Shown here piece after piece: positions 35,978 to 43,721 of a stretch of DNA of 64,000 bases (the stretch's first letter is position 1; each line of letters starts with the position of its first letter). The DNA comes from Parapedobacter luteus (lineage in GTDB: Bacteria > Bacteroidota > Bacteroidia > Sphingobacteriales > Sphingobacteriaceae). Under the pieces are notes generated by a model. The model was not told the origin of the DNA. It saw only the letters and a list, made by a program, of their open reading frames with translations, and did no database searches. The stretch is taken from positions 248,888 to 312,887 of the forward strand of contig NZ_FUYS01000002.1 of assembly GCF_900168055.1 (NCBI RefSeq). Reading direction: 5' to 3'. The translations under genes were made by a program, and so were the position numbers.

Positions 35978-36520
35978 ATGGGAGCCAATAACTGGGAGAC
36001 CATCCAAAGCCATACGGTTTACGAAAATCCATGGGTTCAGGTGGAGCATCATGACGTGATTACACCTGCCGGTAAGCCCGGTATTTACGGTGTGGTGAAA
36101 TTCAAAAATAAAGCCATCGGTATTGTGCCGGTGGATGATGACGGGTTTACCTATCTGGTAGGCCAATACCGGTATACCCTGGGTGAATATTCCTGGGAAA
36201 TCCCGGAAGGAGGGGGACCGCTGGTAGAAGACCCGTTGGCTGCTGCCCAAAGGGAGTTAAAGGAAGAAACAGGGCTGGTAGCAGAAAACTGGCAACGCAT
36301 CGGCCGTATCCACACCTCCAATTCGGTCACCGACGAAGAAGGCTTTATCTTCCTCGCGCAAGGGCTGACACAGGGCGATGCGGAGCCGGAAGAAACCGAG
36401 CAGCTCCAGGTGCGGAGAGTCGCGTTGACGGAGGCGGTAGCGATGGTTATGCGCTCGGAGATTACCGACTCGATTTCTATGTGCGCAATACTGATGGCTG
36501 CCCGGATGATGGGGGTATAA
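35978..36520 (+). CDS. Nudix hydrolase (ADP-sugar pyrophosphatase-like)
   Basis: The 180-residue protein has a complete Nudix box at about residues 78-100 (G-x5-E-x7-REL-x-EE-x-G-L, seen as GGGPLVEDPLAAAQ then RELKEETGL), which binds magnesium and cleaves nucleoside diphosphate derivatives. The preceding IGIVPVDDDGFTYLVGQYRY sheet resembles ADP-ribose/ADP-sugar pyrophosphatases. It follows the epimerase gene by 10 bases and precedes a HAD hydrolase gene by 70 bases, so a role in sugar-nucleotide clean-up is possible. Confidence 0.92.
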   Translation: MGANNWETIQSHTVYENPWVQVEHHDVITPAGKPGIYGVVKFKNKAIGIVPVDDDGFTYLVGQYRYTLGEYSWEIPEGGGPLVEDPLAAAQRELKEETGLVAENWQRIGRIHTSNSVTDEEGFIFLAQGLTQGDAEPEETEQLQVRRVALTEAVAMVMRSEITDSISMCAILMAARMMGV

Positions 36521-36590
36521 AACGCCATTTTCTGGTCATTTCTTCGTTGGCGGGATTGCAAGTGACGAAAGGAATCACGACATTTGCGCC

Positions 36591-37382
36591 ATGTCACATC
36601 CAAAAGTCCAAGCTGTCTTTTTTGATATCGACGGCACACTCCTTGGGCTGAAAAGCAAGGCCATTCCGGACTCCACCATAGAAGCCTTGGCTATCTTGAA
36701 AGCAAAGGGGGTCAAAATTATTGTTTCCACCGGCCGCTCGTATGAGCATGCGCAATTTTTGGCGCCTTATGGGTTTGACGGGTTCATCACATTTAACGGA
36801 AGTTATTGTGTAGATAGTCAGGGGCAGCCTTTCTTTCGGCATACCATCGATGCCGATGACATTCGTATATTGCATAATCACTTAAGCACGGTAGATAATT
36901 TCCCGGTAGGGGTGATGACAACCGAAGGGGCATTCATCAGTGACATCACGGACGACGTGACGGCGATTTTCGAGTTGCTTAAGTTGGAAGTGCCCCGCCC
37001 GGAGCCGTTTACCGAGGCATTGAACAACGAGGTGCTCCAGCTCAACCTGTTTGTAGACGAAGACAAGGAATCCCACATCATCAACCATGTATTGAAAAAC
37101 TGCGAGTCGAGCAGGTGGTGCCCCGTCTTTATCGATGTCAATGCCCGCGGGATCAGCAAAAAAATCGGTATGGAACAATTTTTTGCCAGGTATGGCCTCT
37201 CGGCCGGACGGACCATGGCTTTCGGTGACGGAGGAAATGATATTCAAATGCTGCGCACCGCCGGCGTGGGCGTGGCAATGGCCAATGCCGGAGACCATGT
37301 AAAAGCCGCTGCCGATTACGTGACGGGGACGACCGAGGAGGATGGTATTTGGAATGCGCTCAAACGGTATGAAATCATTTAA
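36591..37382 (+). CDS. Cof-type HAD-IIB sugar-phosphatase-like hydrolase
   Basis: This 263-residue HAD-superfamily phosphatase has motif I FFDIDGTLL (nucleophile D12, acid D14), motif II in IVSTGRSY, the C2 cap domain (about 85-185) and motif IV AFGDGGNDIQML. The motif between (GISKKIGMEQF) supplies the conserved lysine. Cof-type enzymes remove phosphate from small sugar phosphates or flavin precursors; specificity is not readable. It is the third plus-strand gene after the epimerase and Nudix genes. Confidence 0.93.
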   Translation: MSHPKVQAVFFDIDGTLLGLKSKAIPDSTIEALAILKAKGVKIIVSTGRSYEHAQFLAPYGFDGFITFNGSYCVDSQGQPFFRHTIDADDIRILHNHLSTVDNFPVGVMTTEGAFISDITDDVTAIFELLKLEVPRPEPFTEALNNEVLQLNLFVDEDKESHIINHVLKNCESSRWCPVFIDVNARGISKKIGMEQFFARYGLSAGRTMAFGDGGNDIQMLRTAGVGVAMANAGDHVKAAADYVTGTTEEDGIWNALKRYEII

Positions 37383-37403
37383 CGTACTAATCGTACGAAT
37401 CGT

Positions 37404-37411
37404 TATTTTTG
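37404..37411 (+). promoter_or_regulatory. Minus-7 element for MFS transporter gene
   Basis: TATTTTTG fits TAnnTTTG and lies 19 bases before the GTG start at 37430, in the 47-base gap after the HAD gene. No minus-33 TTG is seen at the right distance. Confidence 0.45.
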
Positions 37412-37429
37412 CCGCCTTAATTCCTTCCT

Positions 37430-38587
37430 GTGCTTAAAAAAAGTTTGATTTCGCTGGCATTTGGTTCATTTGCCATCGGTATGACGGAGTTTTCCATGAT
37501 GGGCGTGCTGCCCGATGTCGCCGCGGATTTATCAATAGACATTCCTACGGCCGGCTATTTTATCGCTTTGTATGCTTTCGGCGTGGTCGTCGGTGCGCCC
37601 ACATTGGTCATGGCGTTGGCAGCGTATCCACCCAAAAAGGCATTGCTGTTTTTAATGGGATTGTTCGTGTTGTTCAATGGGTTGTTTGCCCTTGTACCGG
37701 GTTATCATACCTTGCTGATTGCCCGCTTCATGTCGGGGTTGCCGCATGGTGCTTTTTTCGGAGTTGGTTCGGTTGTGGCTGCGTCGTTAGCCAGTAGGGG
37801 TAAGGAGGCCCAGGCTATATCCATCATGTTTACTGGAATGACCATTGCCAACCTGCTGGGGGTGCCACTTGGGACCTATATTGGCCACCATTATTCATGG
37901 CGATATACGTATGTGTTCGTAACCTTGTGCGGTATTGCCACGTTGGCGGCTTTATACGTTTGGTTACCCGCCATTAAGTCTCATTTGCAGGGAGGGGTTT
38001 CTCAACAATTCCATTATTTCAAGACAAAGACCGCATGGCTGATGATGGCTATGATATCCATCGGCACGGGCGGGCTGTTTGCGTGGATCAGTTATATCGC
38101 ACCGCTGATGACGGAAGTAGCAAAGGTACAGGAGGATCAGGTGTCGTTTGTCATGGTGGTCGTTGGGTTGGGAATGGTGGTGGGCAACCTTATCGGCGGA
38201 AAACTTGCTGATACCATTACGCCCAATAAAGCGGTCATCCTATCCTTTGCCAGCATGGCCGTATGTCTTCTCGTTGTCTATTTTACGGCACATATCAATG
38301 CGTTTGCCTATCCGATGGCATTCATTACCGGGATGATTTCTTTTTCGAATGGCTCACCCCTTCAAATGATGCTGATTAATTCGGCAAAGCATGCAGAAAC
38401 ACTCGCTGCAGCGGGTGGGCAGGCAAGCTTTAACCTGGGCAATACGCTTGGTGCTTACCTGGGTGGTTTACCTATCGTTTGGGGGTTAGGGTATCACTCG
38501 CCGCTATTGGTTGGCGTGCTGATGGCGACTGTGGGCGCGCTCTTTGCCTTGTATATCTTGGTCATGCGCAAGTACGGTCGGCTTTGA
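37430..38587 (+). CDS. MFS transporter, arabinose-efflux/AraJ-like
   Basis: The 385-residue protein has about 12 membrane segments. It starts with GTG; the N-terminal membrane segment (FGSFAIGMTEFSMMGVLPDVAADL, key words FAIGMTEF, GVLPDVA) is typical of the DHA1 AraJ/PbuE-like efflux group, and the following segment carries ARFMSGLPHGAFFGVGS. It exports drugs, sugars or purines in known relatives; the substrate here is unknown. It ends 3 bases from the convergent SRPBCC gene. Confidence 0.92.
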   Translation: MLKKSLISLAFGSFAIGMTEFSMMGVLPDVAADLSIDIPTAGYFIALYAFGVVVGAPTLVMALAAYPPKKALLFLMGLFVLFNGLFALVPGYHTLLIARFMSGLPHGAFFGVGSVVAASLASRGKEAQAISIMFTGMTIANLLGVPLGTYIGHHYSWRYTYVFVTLCGIATLAALYVWLPAIKSHLQGGVSQQFHYFKTKTAWLMMAMISIGTGGLFAWISYIAPLMTEVAKVQEDQVSFVMVVVGLGMVVGNLIGGKLADTITPNKAVILSFASMAVCLLVVYFTAHINAFAYPMAFITGMISFSNGSPLQMMLINSAKHAETLAAAGGQASFNLGNTLGAYLGGLPIVWGLGYHSPLLVGVLMATVGALFALYILVMRKYGRL

Positions 38588-38589
38588 TA

Positions 38590-39060
38590 TCAGTGCGCGC
38601 TCTTTACCGCGTAACTCGCAAAAGCCGATAGGATATATGGCCATCCCTGTTCGGACGCCATCGCATCCCGGTATGCGGTATAGTTATTCCCATGGTTTTC
38701 GAATTTGCCGTGCGTTAGTTGTATACGCGTGGCGCCCGGTGCTGGCTGTTCGAACAATATGTAAACTTCACTGGCTTTGTTGGCATCCGGTTCAGGTACG
38801 CGCGATGCGCTAATTTGCCATTTGAAAGCGAAGCGTTTGCCCTGCTCGACTTCCATTACCGTACCCCAATCACATCGGAATCCATTTGGACCGATTTCCG
38901 TGCATAAACCATGTGGTATCGGGTCGATTACCAATTCCACCAGTTTATCTTTGGACCACGTGTACTCTTGCGGCCACCATAATGTTAATTTATTGACAAA
39001 CAGATCGAATGCTGTTTTTATCGGTATTGTTACTTCAATTGTTTTTATAATGGTCGTCAT
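38590..39060 (-). CDS. SRPBCC/AHSA1-domain protein
   Basis: This 156-residue protein has the START-like lipid-binding fold (Activator of Hsp90 ATPase 1-like group). Visible features are IEVTIPIKTAFDLFVNKL at the start, WDWG-type strand FRCDWGTVMEVEQGKRFAFKW (key words GTVMEVE, RFAFKW), and an amphipathic C-terminal helix after the GTRIQLTHGKFENHG segment. The ATG at 39060 (MTTII) is preferred to 39105. No reaction can be assigned; relatives bind small hydrophobic molecules. Confidence 0.85.
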   Translation of the reverse strand: MTTIIKTIEVTIPIKTAFDLFVNKLTLWWPQEYTWSKDKLVELVIDPIPHGLCTEIGPNGFRCDWGTVMEVEQGKRFAFKWQISASRVPEPDANKASEVYILFEQPAPGATRIQLTHGKFENHGNNYTAYRDAMASEQGWPYILSAFASYAVKSAH

Positions 39061-39207
39061 GGTGTTGGCACTAATTTCGCCTGGTATGCTTGTTGTTATC
39101 CTCATGTGCTGGCTGGCGTTTTCAGCAATACATCGTAAAATTACGTCATTTTTTTGGGGCTAACGACCAAAATGTCGTCTTTTTTTGCAAAGATGGATTT
39201 GAAGCAA

Positions 39208-39789
39208 ATGAAAAACATCGTCGTTTTCTGCGGTTCGAGTATGGGAACCGATAGTATTTATGAAGACCAAGCCTATCAGCTTGGTAAGACACTGGCTGAG
39301 TCAGAAATAGGGTTGGTCTATGGCGGTGCCAAGGTGGGCCTGATGGGGGCTGTGGCCAGTGGTGCACTCCAGCATGGCGGCCGTGTGGTTGGTGTTTTGC
39401 CGTATTTCCTGCAAACCAAAGAAGTAGCGCATGACGGTTTGACTGAGCTGATACTTGTTGATACCATGCATGAGCGCAAAACGAAGATGAACCAGCTTAG
39501 CGATGGCGTCATCGCCCTACCCGGGGGCTTTGGTACCATGGAGGAGCTCTTTGAGATGCTCACTTGGGGGCAGTTGGGCCTTCATCATAAACCAATGGGA
39601 TTGTTTAATATCAATGGCTTCTATGATGAGTTGATTGCGCTCGTGCAAAGTATGGTAGACAAGGGATTCCTAAAAGAAATTAATCGACATATGCTATTGT
39701 GTCATAATGATATACACAAATTACTTGAGCAAATGAGTAATTACCGGCCGCCTGCGGTGTCTAAATGGATAACGAAAGAAACCACGTGA
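39208..39789 (+). CDS. LOG-family nucleoside 5'-monophosphate phosphoribohydrolase
   Basis: The 193-residue Rossmann-like protein has MKNIVVFCGSSMG at the start, GLVYGGAKVGLMGA, and the family signature PGGFGTMEEL with the catalytic Arg/Glu pair region (ERKTKMNQLSD upstream). LOG proteins remove a base from nucleotides, including cytokinin ribotides. Upstream in-frame ATGs at 39172 and 39193 would add 12 or 5 residues. Its TGA overlaps the ATG of the next gene by one base, so it is translationally linked to an ABC exporter, an unusual partner. Confidence 0.92.
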   Translation: MKNIVVFCGSSMGTDSIYEDQAYQLGKTLAESEIGLVYGGAKVGLMGAVASGALQHGGRVVGVLPYFLQTKEVAHDGLTELILVDTMHERKTKMNQLSDGVIALPGGFGTMEELFEMLTWGQLGLHHKPMGLFNINGFYDELIALVQSMVDKGFLKEINRHMLLCHNDIHKLLEQMSNYRPPAVSKWITKETT

Positions 39790-40712
39790 TGGATGTGATC
39801 CCTTATTTTTTCTGCTTACAGGCTAAAAGAATGCATCGCACCATCAGCGACTGGGGGATATACCCGTTGTTTGTGTACATAAGCCTGCCGATTCTATTTG
39901 TCGCCGCCTCTGTGGCGCTTTTTCAGCGGACGTTACATGCGCCGTGGATTTATGTGGGAGTTGCGGGTGTGGTGCTGTTGCAGTGGTGTGATGTGGCGCG
40001 TCAACGCTTTCTGCAGCAGCTGTTTGGTCGCCAAGCTTATTTCTGTCTCCGTTTCCTTGAGAATACGGTGACAATACTGCCTTTTGCCTTTTTTTTGTTT
40101 TATGAAGGAGCTGTATGGTTTGCATGGGGTGCGTTGGTCTTGGCTGTCTTGGCCGTTTTCGTCCGGACGGGAAACTCAGGCCCGCGGGTGTTGCGCACGC
40201 CTTTTTCACGTGAGCCCTTTGAGTTTGCTATAGGCTTCAGAGCGTCCATATTTTGGGTATTATTGGTTTATTTGCTGTTAGTTATAGCTATTTATGTAAA
40301 CAATGAAAACCTAAGCGCCGCCACGATCGTCCTGATGGTATTGATCTGCGCCAGTTATTATGGGCGGAGTGAGCCCCTGTTTTATGCGTGGATATACCCA
40401 TTGGGTCCACATGCGTTTTTGAAACTGAAAATTAAAACGGCGCTGAAACAGGTCTCCCTGTTGGTATTCCCTATGGCGGTGGCGACAATGATATACTTCT
40501 CCGACAACTGGTTAGCTATATTACTTGTGTTGGTGGTGGGTTGTGGCTACCTTGTGCTGGCTGTGCTGGCCAAGTATGCGGCCTTTCCGGGGAGCGTCAA
40601 TTTACCTCAAGGTATGGTGATGGCGCTTTCCTTGGTACTGCCGCCGCTATTGCTAGTGACCATACCATATTTTTATCGGAGGGCAGAAAATAATATATTA
40701 CGCATCTTATGA
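39789..40712 (+). CDS. ABC exporter membrane protein, unrecognised subfamily
   Basis: The 307-residue protein has about seven predicted membrane segments (hydrophobic stretches near residues 30-50, 55-75, 105-125, 130-150, 175-195, 215-240, 260-290) and no signature that I can name. It lies between the LOG gene (TGATG junction) and an ABC ATPase gene (ATGA overlap at 40709-40712), so it is very probably the permease for that ATPase. The single permease plus single ATPase plan matches small lipid, bacteriocin or drug exporters of Bacteroidota. Confidence 0.8.
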   Translation: MDVIPYFFCLQAKRMHRTISDWGIYPLFVYISLPILFVAASVALFQRTLHAPWIYVGVAGVVLLQWCDVARQRFLQQLFGRQAYFCLRFLENTVTILPFAFFLFYEGAVWFAWGALVLAVLAVFVRTGNSGPRVLRTPFSREPFEFAIGFRASIFWVLLVYLLLVIAIYVNNENLSAATIVLMVLICASYYGRSEPLFYAWIYPLGPHAFLKLKIKTALKQVSLLVFPMAVATMIYFSDNWLAILLVLVVGCGYLVLAVLAKYAAFPGSVNLPQGMVMALSLVLPPLLLVTIPYFYRRAENNILRIL

Positions 40713-41392
40713 ACGTTCAAGTACGACAACTAACCAAGTCGTTTGGGGTTAATCCGGTGCTCGCCGGCATCGATTTGGATTTCGTTGGTGGACATGTTTA
40801 CGGCATCGTGGGGCAGAATGGAGCAGGCAAGACAACGTTATTCAATTGTTTGGCCGGCTTGGAAGCCCACGGTGGTACGGTGACCACCGAAGGCGGACGG
40901 CTGAAGGACCGGCTCGGTTTTCTGCAAACAGAGCCGTTCATGCTGTCGAGGATGACCGGCAGGGAGTACCTTCGTTTATGCTGCAAGGCACGTGGCGTAC
41001 CCGATGGTGACTTGGATGCGCGGAATGTATTTGACCTGCCGCTTGACCGGTATGCACAGCAATACTCCACCGGCATGAAGAAAAAACTGGCCTTGCAGGC
41101 TATCCTTTTGCAACCGAATGACGTTTTTATTCTGGACGAGCCTTACAATGGGGTTGATATCCATAGCGCGTTGCTGATTACCGAGATTATCCACCGCCTG
41201 CGTGCAAGCGGAAAAGTGATTCTTATCTCCTCGCATATTTTCTCGACATTGAAAGATACTTGCGATGTCATCCATGTGTTGGATAGCGGTAAGATGGCGA
41301 AAACAGTAGAAAAAGCTGATTTCAATCGGTTAGAGCAAGCGATGACCGACTTCGCGGTGGGGAACAAGCTGGATGCTTTGCCTCTGGGTTGA
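40709..41392 (+). CDS. ABC transporter ATP-binding protein
   Basis: This 227-residue ATPase has Walker A GQNGAGKTT (about 35-43), a Q-loop in LQTEPF, a signature-like YSTGMKKKLAL in place of LSGGQ, Walker B VFILDEPYNGVD and the H-loop ISSHIFS. The YSTGM signature is typical of the NatA/CcmA-like exporter ATPases. It overlaps the preceding permease gene by 4 bases, so the two are translated together. A strong hairpin follows 34 bases after the stop. Confidence 0.93.
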   Translation: MNVQVRQLTKSFGVNPVLAGIDLDFVGGHVYGIVGQNGAGKTTLFNCLAGLEAHGGTVTTEGGRLKDRLGFLQTEPFMLSRMTGREYLRLCCKARGVPDGDLDARNVFDLPLDRYAQQYSTGMKKKLALQAILLQPNDVFILDEPYNGVDIHSALLITEIIHRLRASGKVILISSHIFSTLKDTCDVIHVLDSGKMAKTVEKADFNRLEQAMTDFAVGNKLDALPLG

Positions 41393-41426
41393 AATCGCTC
41401 CTATAAGGGACTTCGGTGACTCGCTG

Positions 41427-41466
41427 AAAAGCCGAGCGCCTTTCAATCGAAAGGCGCCCGGCTTTT
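41427..41466 (+). terminator. Strong terminator hairpin after the ABC operon
   Basis: An 18-base left arm (AAAAGCCGAGCGCCTTTC) pairs with GAAAGGCGCCCGGCTTTT with one A-C mismatch, around a 4-base AATC loop. The right arm ends in TTTT. It is followed by more partial copies of the right arm. Confidence 0.8.
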
Positions 41467-41510
41467 ATTGAAAAGGCGCCCGGCTTTTATTGAAAAGGCG
41501 CCCACCTTTT
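41453..41510. repeat. 22-bp tandem repeat, 2.5 copies
   Basis: The unit starting GGCGCCCGGC and ending TTGAAAA occurs twice in identical form (41453-41474 and 41475-41496) and a third time in part (41497 on). Each unit equals the right arm of the terminator hairpin plus ATTGAAAA. It lies between the ABC operon and the convergent HU-like gene. Confidence 0.85.
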
Positions 41511-41534
41511 GCCCGACTGAAGACGGTCGTTATC

Positions 41535-41912
41535 CTACTTCGTTGAATACGTTGTGTTCGTAAGCTTCTTAACCAACTGTTTTCCCGGCCTGAAGTAAAT
41601 TTTGCATCCTTTAATCGAATTGGCATTCACAGCTTTCGGCGTGTCTTGGGCTTCAGCATCCAGCGATAGATAGAAGGAGCCAAAATCGCCCAGCTTAATG
41701 ATATACCCATCGGATAGTGCTTGGCTGATTGCATGGGTAAGACCTTCGATAACGGCAACGACGTCTGCCGCATTCAACGTAGAAGCATGCGATAAATTAC
41801 TGCTGATGTCATGGATGTCGACATGCCCGCGGCTTTTGCATTGCGCAATATACCGCGGTTTGCCGGGGTCTTTAAAATTGTGTTGTTTGACGGTGATGTA
41901 TTTTACGGACAT
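41535..41912 (-). CDS. HU/IHF-family DNA-binding protein
   Basis: The 125-residue protein matches the Bacteroidota HU-related group in which a short N-terminal strand (MSVKYITVKQHN) precedes the HU-like helical and beta-arm region: ISSNLSHASTLNAADVVAVIEGL and IKLGDFGSFYLS. A basic C-terminal tail follows (GCKIYFRPGKQLVKKL). It would bend or compact DNA. The ATG at 41912 gives the family N-terminus; the upstream in-frame codon at 41969 adds an unrelated segment. Confidence 0.9.
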   Translation of the reverse strand: MSVKYITVKQHNFKDPGKPRYIAQCKSRGHVDIHDISSNLSHASTLNAADVVAVIEGLTHAISQALSDGYIIKLGDFGSFYLSLDAEAQDTPKAVNANSIKGCKIYFRPGKQLVKKLTNTTYSTK

Positions 41913-41978
41913 AGGCGTTTGTATGAGTTTTTCTGTTCCAATATACACATCACGATTTAATATTCGCACTTTTTGCTG

Positions 41979-43235
41979 TCAAATTGTTTCCTGTGCCGTT
42001 TCTTCGACGCTTTGATTCGCTTTGACGCCCAATTTCATCAATACGGGCACAAAAAATGAGGCGATGCCGACAACCCCAACAGCGCTGCCCAATATGACAA
42101 ACGTAAGCGTGATGCCGATGCTGTCAGCGATGAAACCGGTGCTTAACAGGCCAATCATGGATGGCAGCAGTGCGATGCTGAAGTACATCGAAAATACGCG
42201 GCCGAGCATCGCCGGATCGATTTTTTCCTGTAGTATGGTCGTGAAACTGGCGTTATTGATGGCGGCCGAAATGCCTCCGACAACGGTCAGCCCGACAAAG
42301 AAAACAAACCCGTTCCCGGGGATTAAACCCGAAGCACCCAGTGTGATCCCCAAGACGACATAGGTGCTGTTGATGATGACCACCTTATTCAGCGAGGGTT
42401 TGAAAATGCCGAGTAGTCCACCGCCGACCAACATGCCTACGCCCCAGACCACTTCAATCAGGCTCATTTCAAATTTTCCACCGCCGAAATGCTGCAAGGT
42501 GAGCAAGGGGAATAACACCGCCACCGGCATGATGCAAAACATCGCCAATACGGAAAATAGAAAGAGCCAGGAAATCCCCTTGTTTGAGCTTACAGCGTCG
42601 ATGCCCAATTTGAGGTCGCGCAGGACTTGTTTTGCACCAGCCTGTTGCTCCGACATTTTTTGAGGATTGGGAATATGTACCAGTAGGAGTGATGAGATAG
42701 CTACTACTGCACCAATGATGTCCAGCAGCAAGACATAGCCGATGTCCATCAAACCAATGGCTAACGCGCCCAGTGCCGGTCCGCCGATATTGGAGACAGA
42801 CTGGATCATCTGGTTGATGCCGCCGATACGTAGCAACTCGGATTCTGGTGCCAGCAACGGTACGGACGCTTGCATGGCCGGCATATGGAAGGCCGATCCG
42901 ACCGATCGTAAGGCCAACAAGATATAGATAAAAATAAGCTCGGAATAACCGATGTAGAAAAGTACGGACATGGCCAATGTACATAAGGCAATGAATCCAT
43001 CCGCCGCTATCATTGTCCGTTTACGATCCCAACGATCGATGTATACACCGGCAAATGGCCCAATAAGGGTCTGGGGAAGTATGGCTGCGATAGCTGCGTA
43101 GGCGAGGACCTCGGCCGATCCGGTTTCCAGGCTAAGCCAAATGATGATGGCAAAATTGACAGCTGAACTGCTTAAAAGTGATATAAATTGGCCACTCCAA
43201 ATGATGGCAAAAGTTCGTTTCCACGAGTGTTGCAT
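41979..43235 (-). CDS. MFS transporter (multidrug/enterobactin-exporter-like)
   Basis: This 418-residue protein has 12 predicted membrane segments. The loop after segment 2 carries GPFAGVYIDRWDRKRTM, the MFS motif A (GxLaDrxGrr-type), and the first segment begins FAIIWSGQFISLLSSSAVNFAIIIW-like (key words WSGQFISLL). This is the group of MFS exporters used by Bacteroidota and Firmicutes for drugs or siderophores (MdtH/EntS-like). It is divergent from the M13 peptidase gene across the longest gap in the window. Confidence 0.92.
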   Translation of the reverse strand: MQHSWKRTFAIIWSGQFISLLSSSAVNFAIIIWLSLETGSAEVLAYAAIAAILPQTLIGPFAGVYIDRWDRKRTMIAADGFIALCTLAMSVLFYIGYSELIFIYILLALRSVGSAFHMPAMQASVPLLAPESELLRIGGINQMIQSVSNIGGPALGALAIGLMDIGYVLLLDIIGAVVAISSLLLVHIPNPQKMSEQQAGAKQVLRDLKLGIDAVSSNKGISWLFLFSVLAMFCIMPVAVLFPLLTLQHFGGGKFEMSLIEVVWGVGMLVGGGLLGIFKPSLNKVVIINSTYVVLGITLGASGLIPGNGFVFFVGLTVVGGISAAINNASFTTILQEKIDPAMLGRVFSMYFSIALLPSMIGLLSTGFIADSIGITLTFVILGSAVGVVGIASFFVPVLMKLGVKANQSVEETAQETI

Positions 43236-43721
43236 GATGATTAAATAAATCGTTCTCCTTTAAGGAAAAAGATGGTTAAACTAAGACGTAAAAAATGGAG
43301 AAAATGTTTCAGGGGGCAACCTGAAAAAGTAACTAAAGCCAGACGGCATGCCGTCCGGACTTAAGCCCTGTCCCGATAGACAAAGGCAATTTGGGTGCTT
43401 ACGAGTCTCATCGAACGTGTTTGTGTTTATTGCGGGACAAACTTAGATAATTTTGATTTTATATGCAAAATAATCGTATTGCATATTAAGCATAGTTTCG
43501 CGCGCTTCGCTGCCGTTGAACACTTCTTGCAGCGGAAATGGCGCGTTTTATTTTTGTGACATTCGTATTGCATGTCGGTTTTTTTGGCTAATCTTTTCTA
43601 AGTTTGCAGCGTTTTAAGTTAATGTTAATAATGCGTGAAAACCGGACATGACAGCGGTGCTCAAACCGCAACGGATGTTATACGGATTGCACGTGGCCGT
43701 TTAAATAAATAATGATTGCGC
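43236..43721. other. Largest intergenic gap, with several repeats
   Basis: No gene was found in these 486 bases. They hold a perfect 14-base palindrome GACGGCATGCCGTC (43342-43355), an inverted repeat ATATGCAA, 10 bases, TTGCATAT (43461-43486), and an 11-base direct repeat TCGTATTGCAT at 43474-43484 and 43563-43573. A promoter for the M13 gene lies at 43527-43556. The region separates divergent MFS and M13 genes. Confidence 0.7.
43527..43556 (+). promoter_or_regulatory. Promoter of the M13 metallopeptidase gene
   Basis: TTG (43527-43529) and TATTTTTG (43549-43556) are spaced by 19 bases, matching the Bacteroidota consensus. Transcription would start near 43563, giving a leader of about 160 bases before the ATG at 43722. 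A second TAAGTTTG (43599-43606) is closer but lacks a minus-33 partner. Confidence 0.6.

Noticed and set aside
43369-43439. Inverted repeat TGTCCCG and CGGGACA as transposon ends
   Set aside because: Only 7 bases match, no transposase remnant or target duplication is visible between or around them.
43599-43606. TAAGTTTG as the main promoter of the M13 gene
   Set aside because: It lacks a minus-33 partner at the usual spacing, unlike TATTTTTG at 43549-43556; it remains a possible second start.
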